DNA from: JBBQVS01 sp964657325
GTDB taxonomy: Bacteria > Chloroflexota > Ktedonobacteria > Ktedonobacterales > Ktedonobacteraceae
NCBI GenBank assembly: GCA_964657325.1
Contig: CAZZVE010000161.1
Span: 1 to 11,903, forward strand
Direction: 5' to 3'
Length of the DNA stretch: 11,903 bases
This document shows positions 6,293 to 11,903 of the stretch, in pieces; within the stretch, counting starts at the first letter, position 1, and each line of letters starts with the position of its first letter. The notes below the pieces were generated by a model. That model made no database searches and was not told the origin of the DNA. It saw only the letters and a program-made list of their open reading frames with translations. Both the position numbers and the translations under genes were made by a program.

Positions 6293-8950
6293 TTATGCTA
6301 AAAGTGGTAGTGTGCTTAGCCAACGTAAAACGTTTTGTGTACGTTCGTGATGTTCAGCCTCGAAGATCGCAAGTGCTTGCTGACCTTTGCTGAGTGCCTC
6401 TATGAAATTCCCCTCCCGCTCCTCGATGCGTCCTATACCGAAGTATGCAAGGGCAATCAGTTCCTGTGCCTCTATGAGGTGTGCGAGCGGGAGAGCCTCA
6501 CTAAAAAGTGTCTTTGCCCGTGACCAGTTACCGCGTCTAATGCAGACCTCACCCCATTCGTTGAGCGTCTCACAAATGAGCCAACGATGCCCAACAGCAC
6601 GTGCCAGATCAAGGCTTTCCTGAAAATAGCTATCTGAAAGCGTATCGTGGTGCAGCAGGTCTTCTAATATCCCCATGTTTTGTAGGACGCTACTCAAACG
6701 AACACGATGACCAATGCTATGTGCCAGATCAAGGCTTTCCTCATAGCATGCTCTTGCCCGATCATAATTGCTCCGTCGAACTGCAATCGCGCCCATTACC
6801 ATCAGCAGAGCACTGAGACGCTGACGATGCTCCATCTCACGCGCTTTGTCAATACCCTCTTGCACATAGCGTTCAGCAAGCGCGTACTCTCCGCGTTTTG
6901 CTGCCTTGGCACCCAGATTTTGTAGTAGTGTACACATGGTTTCCCAATCACCAATCGCACGCGCAACTTCCAAGCCTTCCAGATAAAGAGCATCACCACG
7001 CTGAAATTCCCCTAGTCCATCTACTGCTTCACCCAGTGTTCTCAGAAGCGTTGTTCTCTGCCATGCATTTTCAGGAGCATGGGCTAGCGTCAATCCCTCT
7101 TCCGCGAAGCGAAGAGCGGCTGAAAAGTCACCACGATTGAGAGCTGTTTCGCCTTGATTTGCTAAGAGACTACTTAAAATTTCATGATTGTCGTACTGCT
7201 GTGCGAGTGCGATACCATCTTCGTAGTGTTGCTCTGCCACTACTAACATACCGCGTCGTTCGGCAATACGCCCAAGTGCCAGATGCAGACGCGCCTTGAG
7301 AAGGCTCTCGAACTCCTCTTGAGGAAGCATATTTGTTTCAGGAGGCGCGATGAGAGGGTGTGCAACAAGTGCTTGACTCAAATGTGTCTCGGCGAGATCG
7401 TAAAGTCCTCGTGCCTCCCAAAATGGTGCAAGAGCCAGCACACTTTGTACAAATGGTTCATGCATCTCATGCTTTACAGCTAGATGCAAGGCAGTACGTA
7501 TATTTGTTGCGCCTCGTTCTAAACGCATATAGTCTCTTTGATATTTCAACACAAAGTTTTTGTTGTAAAGAACAAGACGTTGCTCTGCATCAGAATTGGG
7601 AGCATCAAGCCGGGCGTAGTCCGCTATCGTTTGATGGAGACTATAGCGATTCGCGCTACTTACTTCCAGCAGGCCAGTGTCCTCCAATGCATCAAGCACA
7701 TCTGTAGAAATGTCAGCAACAACCAGTGCTACTTCCTGAGAAAAGGTGTTGGGCTTTGGCGCGAAAATCGCAAGTGCACGCAGTGCTTGTCGTATCTCTG
7801 ACGGAAGTTGCTGATCACTTAACGCGATAACGGCTTGCAGCGAAAATGGTGTGCCAACAGGGAGACTTGGAGGACGTTGAGCAGCAGAAGTGTTCTGCGA
7901 AAGACGTAAACGTTCTCGCATCGTCTGTAATTGCTCAAGAGCGGCCTTGATGCGTCGTGGCTGATTGCCATACGCATGTAGTTGTAGGTAACGACCCATG
8001 ATGGTTAATGCGAGTGGCAGACCACCAGCGGCACGTACAAGGGTAAGGGCTACATCGGGTTCGTTTGCAACAATGGTTGGAGCAAAGCGTGTCAAAAGGG
8101 TAAGGCTATCACTCTCGTTCAACTCTTGAACAAGAGTCGCATGCTCCGCCGCAAATTGTACCGCTACCTGTGGAAAGCGTGTTGTAAGCAGATACGTACA
8201 TTGAGGGCCACCAATCTTGAGCGCGAATGCATCCTCAATCCGCCACACGTCGTCTAACACAATCAACATACGGCGTGCTCCAACTACATCTCGTAGCGTA
8301 TTGCCCCATTCCGTAAGATGAGTGAGTCTGGCGATCTCCGAGGGTGCGATGTTTAGCAATGCACCCCAGTTGCTAAGCAAACCTATGAGGTTTGGATGCT
8401 GACTTACGCCTGCCCAAAGAATGCCGTGCTCAAAATGTGCTTGAAGCTCGCCATCGTGTGCAAGCTGGTTGGCAAGTGCAGTCTTCCCTACACCTGGCAT
8501 ACCATTTAATGCGGAAATTACAAGACTTTTCTGTGCGAGTAGATGCGTTTTTAATTGATGAAGCAGATTATCTCGTCCTACAAGCGTGTGCACCTGTATT
8601 GGCAAAGGCGGAATAGCAGGATCATACACAGAAACACGGCTCTGTTGCATCGTTTCCTGCTTTTGTATAGGTTGATAGAGGACGTTCGAGTGTGAAACCG
8701 TTTCCGTATCAGAACGCGCTATATCGTTTTCTACGAAGCCTAATGCTTCATCCTCTAACTCAAAAAGTGTACAAAGTTTGCCACGAAAATATGCGTTAGG
8801 GCGGCTTATACCTCGCTCCCAGCGTCCCACCGTAAAAGCATGAGTTCCAATGTGTTGAGCTACATGATGTTGGGACCAACCTCGCACCTCGCGCTGTCTC
8901 TTTAATCGCGTGTTAGGTTGCTTACTCTTCCTTCCACTTTTTCTTGTCAC
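6293..8950 (-). CDS. Xre-HTH/NB-ARC/TPR STAND ATPase (putative signal sensor-regulator)
   Basis: This is a predicted cytoplasmic ATP-dependent switch protein with a DNA-binding head. Residue numbers count from the upstream TTG at 8956. An Xre HTH lies at about 16-73 (GWSQHHVAQHI, then FTVGRWERG). The NB-ARC domain has Walker A GMPGVGKT (152-159), Walker B LIVLDDVW (231-238), LTTR (257-260) and GLPLAL (312-317). The winged helix ends in YSLHQTIADYAR (438-449). Eight consecutive 40-residue TPR units fill 552-871, with helical repeat-like sequence also at about 500-535. Known relatives include AfsR/MalT-like regulators and STAND defence proteins, where the repeat domain senses the ligand. The start chosen is GTG at 8950, because the ribosome site AGAGGGGAG lies 7 nt before it and only 1 nt before the TTG at 8956, giving 885 residues. 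The function is inferred, the architecture is clear, and the ligand is unknown. Confidence 0.93.
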   Translation of the reverse strand: MTRKSGRKSKQPNTRLKRQREVRGWSQHHVAQHIGTHAFTVGRWERGISRPNAYFRGKLCTLFELEDEALGFVENDIARSDTETVSHSNVLYQPIQKQETMQQSRVSVYDPAIPPLPIQVHTLVGRDNLLHQLKTHLLAQKSLVISALNGMPGVGKTALANQLAHDGELQAHFEHGILWAGVSQHPNLIGLLSNWGALLNIAPSEIARLTHLTEWGNTLRDVVGARRMLIVLDDVWRIEDAFALKIGGPQCTYLLTTRFPQVAVQFAAEHATLVQELNESDSLTLLTRFAPTIVANEPDVALTLVRAAGGLPLALTIMGRYLQLHAYGNQPRRIKAALEQLQTMRERLRLSQNTSAAQRPPSLPVGTPFSLQAVIALSDQQLPSEIRQALRALAIFAPKPNTFSQEVALVVADISTDVLDALEDTGLLEVSSANRYSLHQTIADYARLDAPNSDAEQRLVLYNKNFVLKYQRDYMRLERGATNIRTALHLAVKHEMHEPFVQSVLALAPFWEARGLYDLAETHLSQALVAHPLIAPPETNMLPQEEFESLLKARLHLALGRIAERRGMLVVAEQHYEDGIALAQQYDNHEILSSLLANQGETALNRGDFSAALRFAEEGLTLAHAPENAWQRTTLLRTLGEAVDGLGEFQRGDALYLEGLEVARAIGDWETMCTLLQNLGAKAAKRGEYALAERYVQEGIDKAREMEHRQRLSALLMVMGAIAVRRSNYDRARACYEESLDLAHSIGHRVRLSSVLQNMGILEDLLHHDTLSDSYFQESLDLARAVGHRWLICETLNEWGEVCIRRGNWSRAKTLFSEALPLAHLIEAQELIALAYFGIGRIEEREGNFIEALSKGQQALAIFEAEHHERTQNVLRWLSTLPLLA
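6344..7303 (-). repeat. Eight gapless 40-residue TPR units
   Basis: The units begin at residues 552, 592, 632, 672, 712, 752, 792 and 832 and are all exactly 40 residues with no insertion. Each has the pattern LL..LG......G.Y..A...Y.E.L.LA. At DNA level a 21-bp identical stretch at 6601-6621 and 6721-6741 is spaced by exactly 120 bp, pointing to amplification by duplication. This is the likely ligand- or protein-binding superhelix. Confidence 0.9.
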
Positions 8951-8957
8951 ACTCAAG

Positions 8958-8966
8958 CTCCCCTCT
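8958..8966 (-). promoter_or_regulatory. Strong ribosome binding site fixing the start of the NB-ARC/TPR gene
   Basis: The minus strand reads AGAGGGGAG. Its GGAG end is 7 nt from the GTG at 8950 but only 1 nt from the TTG at 8956, so the GTG is the better start. I see no convincing -35/-10 pair between this site and 9087. Confidence 0.6.
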
Positions 8967-9087
8967 TGTACAGCTTTAGACGAATACTGCTTTATATTAA
9001 CATGGACGTTTCAGAAAAGAGACTTATAAATGATATACGAGATATGTCTTTTAAAGCTAGTGCAGGGCATACTAGGGGTAGAACGGA

Positions 9088-9105
9088 GAAGGTAACTATA
9101 CCTTC
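9088..9105. promoter_or_regulatory. Short inverted repeat, possible operator
   Basis: GAAGGTA-ACTA-TACCTTC has perfect 7-bp arms and a 4-bp spacer. It lies 12 bp before the first possible ATG of the small peptide ORF and about 140 bp upstream of the NB-ARC/TPR gene, which reads the other way. The spacing and symmetry suit a dimeric regulator site, and the HTH proteins next door are one candidate. It could equally be a small RNA hairpin. No regulator is shown by the sequence. Confidence 0.4.
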
Positions 9106-9135
9106 AATAGAGTAAAAATGAAAGGGAATTCCACG

Positions 9136-9222
9136 ATGAGCATGCTCCAATTCTTCCGTCTATCCTGTCCTACCGGCCCCGACGACGACGATGGTCCCGA
9201 AAAACTTCCCACTCATAAGTAG
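9136..9222 (+). CDS. Possible small acidic peptide (28 aa)
   Basis: The ORF starts ATG AGC ATG, with AGGGA upstream at a spacing of about 8 nt, and ends at TAG. An in-frame ATG at 9118 would make it 34 residues. The peptide begins MSMLQFFRL, has one cysteine followed by PTGP, a run of four aspartates, and ends KLPTHK. It has no signal peptide or membrane segment. I do not recognise it. A ribosome site and the compact placement before the palindromic repeat favour a gene. The short length means chance remains likely. Confidence 0.35.
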   Translation: MSMLQFFRLSCPTGPDDDDGPEKLPTHK

Positions 9223-9228
9223 CTGGAG

Positions 9229-9332
9229 GCATGACAGGGGCAAGCCCTGTCACTACTATACGACGCGGACTCCTGTGGCAAGCCACATAGTGGCGTGAAG
9301 TATAGTAGTGACAGGGCTTGCCCCTGTCATGC
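9229..9332. repeat. Long palindromic dispersed repeat, copy 2
   Basis: The 33-bp arms at 9229-9261 and 9300-9332 are identical to those of the copy at 32-132. The central part differs but keeps a hairpin (TGTGG-CAAG-CCACA), where a C:G pair of copy 1 has become T:A, a paired change that preserves the stem. It lies in the leader region of the dipeptidase gene, upstream of its candidate promoter. No flanking target duplication is visible. Confidence 0.9.
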
Positions 9333-9376
9333 TTGCGCTTAATCTTTTAATAAATAGCCCTCTACATTTTCCCTAC

Positions 9377-9405
9377 TAGACAATTCTCGTAACCCTTGAT
9401 AGGAT
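9377..9405 (+). promoter_or_regulatory. Candidate sigma-70-type promoter for the dipeptidase gene
   Basis: TAGACA and TAGGAT are separated by 17 bp, matching 5 of 6 and 4 of 6 consensus positions. The start codon is about 40 bp further on. An overlapping alternative, TTGATA-17 bp-TTCAAT, starts at 9396. The call rests on consensus only. Confidence 0.35.
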
Positions 9406-9446
9406 AGTAGGTATCTATTTCAATGAGATGAGAAAGGATACTTGCT

Positions 9447-10814
9447 ATGACACAGGTAGAAACATACATCACAGAACATGAGAACGCGTTTCTTGAGGAT
9501 TTGAAAGGATGGTTACGCATCCCCAGTATCAGTACGCTACCGGAGCATACAGACGATATGCAGCGCGCCGCGAACTATGCGGTAGCACAATTGCAGCGTA
9601 TCGGTTTTGACAATGCTGGCTTGATACAGACGCAGGGGCATCCCCTCGTCTATGGTGAATGGCTCAAGGCACCAGGAAAGCCAACGGTTCTTATCTACGG
9701 GCATTATGATGTGCAACCCGTTGATCCTGTGAACCTGTGGGAGAGTCCACCATTCGAGCCAACGATACGCAATGGGAATATCTATGCTCGTGGGGCATGT
9801 GACGACAAGGGGCAGACAATGCTGGTTTTCAAAGCCCTTGAGTCACTTATGAGTGCCAATGGCACACTTCCTGTGAACGTACGAGTTCTCATTGAGGGCG
9901 AGGAGGAGGCGGGTGGTGAGGCCATAGAGCATTACGTCAAGACCTCGCCCGAACATCTGAAATGTGATGCAGCGTTTATCTGTGATACAGGCATGCCCGG
10001 AAAGGATATTCCCGCGCTTGTCTCAGGTCTACGTGGCATCATCTACACGGAGGTCGAGGTACAAGGAGCAAAGCGCGATCTGCATTCAGGCTCGTATGGT
10101 GGCGTTGCTCCGAACCCACTCCATGCGCTTGCTATCATCATCAGTCGCTTAAAAGATGCCGATGGACATATTCACATTCCAGGCTTGTACGATAGATTGC
10201 GGAAGCCGACGCACGAGGAAAAAGAGTTCTGGCATAACGATCCGTTGCATATCAACGAATCGTTGTTGGAAGAGATGGGCGTCTCGCAACTATCAGGCGA
10301 GCTAGAATATCCACCTTTGGAGCGTATCTCCGCTCGTCCAACGCTTGAGGTGCACGGCATCATTGGCGGGTTTATAGGCGAGGGTGCCAAGACGGTTATT
10401 CCTGCTGTCGCGAAGGCCAAGATTAGCCTACGCTTACCAGCCGACCTCAAATCCGCCGAGGTATTCACGCTCTTTGAACGCACTGTGAAGGATGTTGCGC
10501 CACCGGATGTAACTGTCACTGTTCACAATTTGCACGGTGGTGAAGGTATTCTCGTCACACCTGAGAGTTTGCCGATTAAGGCCGCTATGGAGGCACTGAA
10601 GGAGACCTATGGCAAAGACCCTGTGTTCCTGCGTGAAGGCGGGTCTATTCCTATCGCATCCCTCTTCTACGAACTTCTGGGTGCGCCTGTCGTGCTGATG
10701 GGCTTTGGTTTGCCTGATGACAGTGTACACGCGCCAAACGAGAAATATTCGCTCGACCAGTTCTTCAAGGGCGTTCGCACCGTTGCGAGCTTCTTTGAGA
10801 AGATGGGCGCATAA
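9447..10814 (+). CDS. M20-family metallodipeptidase (carnosinase/PepV-like)
   Basis: This is a predicted cytosolic two-zinc peptidase that cleaves dipeptides or similar short N-acyl amino acid substrates. The 455-residue protein shows the whole M20 metal site: H86 and D88 in YGHYDVQP, bridging D119 in RGACDDKGQ, catalytic E153 and ligand E154 in EGEEEAGG, D180 in CDTG, and H428 in DDSVHAPNE. The lid/dimerisation domain is present at about 200-310, with H213 in DLHSGSYGG. GEGAKTVIPA (311-320) is the conserved segment leading back to the catalytic domain. There is no signal peptide. AAAGGAT lies 7 nt before the ATG. Length is normal for the bacterial dipeptidase branch. The exact substrate cannot be told from sequence: ArgE/DapE-like deacylases share the fold, but the domain order and motifs fit dipeptidases better. 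Confidence 0.94.
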   Translation: MTQVETYITEHENAFLEDLKGWLRIPSISTLPEHTDDMQRAANYAVAQLQRIGFDNAGLIQTQGHPLVYGEWLKAPGKPTVLIYGHYDVQPVDPVNLWESPPFEPTIRNGNIYARGACDDKGQTMLVFKALESLMSANGTLPVNVRVLIEGEEEAGGEAIEHYVKTSPEHLKCDAAFICDTGMPGKDIPALVSGLRGIIYTEVEVQGAKRDLHSGSYGGVAPNPLHALAIIISRLKDADGHIHIPGLYDRLRKPTHEEKEFWHNDPLHINESLLEEMGVSQLSGELEYPPLERISARPTLEVHGIIGGFIGEGAKTVIPAVAKAKISLRLPADLKSAEVFTLFERTVKDVAPPDVTVTVHNLHGGEGILVTPESLPIKAAMEALKETYGKDPVFLREGGSIPIASLFYELLGAPVVLMGFGLPDDSVHAPNEKYSLDQFFKGVRTVASFFEKMGA

Positions 10815-10824
10815 GAATAAACAC

Positions 10825-10853
10825 TTGCATGTATGCTAGCAACGTACTATCAT
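10825..10853 (+). promoter_or_regulatory. Candidate sigma-70-type promoter for lgt
   Basis: TTGCAT and TATCAT are separated by exactly 17 bp, lying in the 85-bp gap between the dipeptidase stop and lgt. A start near 10860 would leave a leader of about 40 nt. This suggests lgt can be transcribed independently of the dipeptidase gene. Confidence 0.5.
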
Positions 10854-10899
10854 AAAGGATAGGAGAAAAAGTACATCTGTTACAAATGTTGGAGCATAC

Positions 10900-11903
10900 A
10901 TGCATACCTTATCACTCGCATACATATTGGATTGGGGTTGGCTACGTATAGGTCCGCCCTACATCTATATCAATATTAATCCAGTCCTTTTACAGATCGG
11001 CCCGCTAGCACTGCGCTGGTATGGTCTGATGTATGTTGTGGCAATTCTGATTGGTTTATGGTCCATCAAGGGCTATACACAGCGCAAAGGTATTTCACAA
11101 ACGGTGGTAGATCGCGTGGTGTGGTGGTGTATTGCGGCAGGTGTGATTGGTGGACGCCTCTACTTTGTAATACAGCAACCCGATCTGGTTTCAGGCTATC
11201 TCTTACAACCTTGGCGTATCCTGGCGACATGGGAAGGCGGTATGGCCTTCTTCGGCGCGATCTTCCTGGTACTGGCTACACTTTTCTGGCGCGCACGTGT
11301 CGAGCGTGTCAATCCGCTTGTGTTAATGGATGCAGGGGTATTGTTTGGTGCTATCGGGCAAATCTTTGGCCGTATAGGTAATCTCATCAATGGCGATATT
11401 ATCGGTTATCCTAGTACATTGCCGTGGTCAACTGTCTATCAACACCCTCATAGCTGGGCATGTCTCAATCCAGCAACCTGTAATGTGCCTGTTCAGCCTG
11501 CCGCAGCGTATGAACTGCTAACCAACCTTGTCGTACTTGCTCTCTTGCTCGTTATAGTACGGCGTGTGACGCGTCCGGGTGTGCTTCTACTCGTCTATCT
11601 CTACTGCTATGTCATCACACAATTTCTGCTCTTCTTTGTGCGCGATAATACTATCGTCAGCTTCCTCGGTCTGAACTGGGGTCTCAAGCAGGCGCAGTGG
11701 ACCTCACTTGTATTATTTGTAATTTTACTGCCTACCACCTATTTCATTATGCGACGTTCTCGCCCCATACCAGCAGGCGAAGTTGCCGCGACCTACGGTA
11801 TTCCGCAGAAGCCTCAGTCCTCGTTAGAGCCAAAAACGCTCGATGGCGAGATTGTCGAGGTCAAAGAGGATGAGAAGCCAGAGGTTGTCGAGGTCAAAGA
11901 GGA
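10900..11903 (+). CDS. lgt: Prolipoprotein diacylglyceryl transferase Lgt (3' end cut by window edge)
   Basis: Lgt is the membrane enzyme that transfers diacylglycerol from phosphatidylglycerol to the lipobox cysteine of prolipoproteins, the first step of lipoprotein maturation. 334 codons are visible and the frame is open at the window end. IGPLALRWYGLMY (33-45) opens the conserved part, followed by several hydrophobic membrane segments. WEGGMAFFGA (111-120) is the GG-rich loop, GRIGNLINGDIIG (157-169) is the family signature with essential R158, QPAAAYELL (199-207) matches the usual HPxxLYE region, and R248 in FFVRDN probably matches the second essential arginine. After the last membrane span (about 270-284) there is a non-standard soluble acidic tail with an 11-residue repeat (IVEVKEDEKPE, then VVEVKE). 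Start ATG with GGAG 5 nt upstream. Identification is firm; the tail length is unknown. Confidence 0.95.
   Translation, partial: MHTLSLAYILDWGWLRIGPPYIYININPVLLQIGPLALRWYGLMYVVAILIGLWSIKGYTQRKGISQTVVDRVVWWCIAAGVIGGRLYFVIQQPDLVSGYLLQPWRILATWEGGMAFFGAIFLVLATLFWRARVERVNPLVLMDAGVLFGAIGQIFGRIGNLINGDIIGYPSTLPWSTVYQHPHSWACLNPATCNVPVQPAAAYELLTNLVVLALLLVIVRRVTRPGVLLLVYLYCYVITQFLLFFVRDNTIVSFLGLNWGLKQAQWTSLVLFVILLPTTYFIMRRSRPIPAGEVAATYGIPQKPQSSLEPKTLDGEIVEVKEDEKPEVVEVKE
11852..11903 (+). repeat. 33-bp tandem repeat in the lgt tail, running off the window
   Basis: A 19-bp stretch at 11852-11870 recurs exactly at 11885-11903, a period of 33 bp or 11 codons. It encodes the acidic/lysine-rich VEVKE blocks. 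Only one full unit and part of a second are visible. Confidence 0.75.

Larger units (their letters stand above)
8967..9446. other. Divergent intergenic region between the NB-ARC operon and the dipeptidase gene
   Basis: About 480 bp without a large gene. It holds a short dyad (9088-9105), a possible small peptide gene (9118 or 9136 to 9222), the second palindromic repeat (9229-9332) and a candidate dipeptidase promoter (9377-9405). From 8967 to about 9087 the sequence is AT-rich and I see nothing I can name in it. Confidence 0.7.

Noticed and set aside
6601..6741. Two identical 21-bp direct repeats as a possible attachment or CRISPR-like pair
   Set aside because: They are exactly 120 bp apart and encode the same position in consecutive 40-residue TPR units.
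11058..11381. Plus-strand ORF of 107 codons near the window end
   Set aside because: It lies wholly inside lgt in another frame. The lgt frame shows the family signature and continuous membrane segments, so this is a shadow.

Overview
The window comes from a bacterium, most likely a Chloroflexota member of the Ktedonobacteria type. I infer this from the two Xre-type HTH/NB-ARC proteins (one with a long TPR tail), which are typical of large Ktedonobacterial genomes, from the intermediate base composition, and from abundant short dispersed palindromic repeats, some of them inside coding sequence. No rRNA or other strong taxonomic marker is present, so the assignment is an inference.

Layout. 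Bases 1-163 hold a 101-bp palindromic repeat just downstream of priA. Bases 164-4857 (minus strand) carry mutL followed by priA, separated by 5 nt and probably translationally coupled: a mismatch-repair endonuclease MutL and the replication-restart helicase PriA. An extended -10 promoter candidate lies upstream of mutL. Bases 4957-8950 (minus strand) carry two paralogous signal-transduction ATPases of the STAND class, 16 nt apart. The upstream one is HTH + NB-ARC + winged helix + eight gapless 40-residue TPR units (885 aa from the preferred start). The downstream one has the same front half but stops right after the winged helix (439 aa). Bases 8951-9446 form a ~500-bp divergent intergenic region with a short dyad, a possible 28-34 aa peptide gene, and a second copy of the palindromic repeat with the same 33-bp arms. 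On the plus strand, 9447-10814 encodes an M20-family metallodipeptidase with all metal ligands visible. From 10900 to the window edge runs lgt, prolipoprotein diacylglyceryl transferase, cut by the window end inside a repetitive acidic tail.

How it fits together. mutL, priA, the dipeptidase and lgt are housekeeping or metabolic genes. The NB-ARC pair is the accessory element and the best candidate for an uncharacterised system: a TPR-bearing putative sensor and a TPR-less partner made together, each with its own DNA-binding head. The other unusual features are two repeat families. One is the intergenic 101-104 bp three-hairpin palindrome. The other is a 24-bp dyad element present four times in the MutL linker, where three copies are read in frame as VGTD(L/V)SRP and one is inverted.
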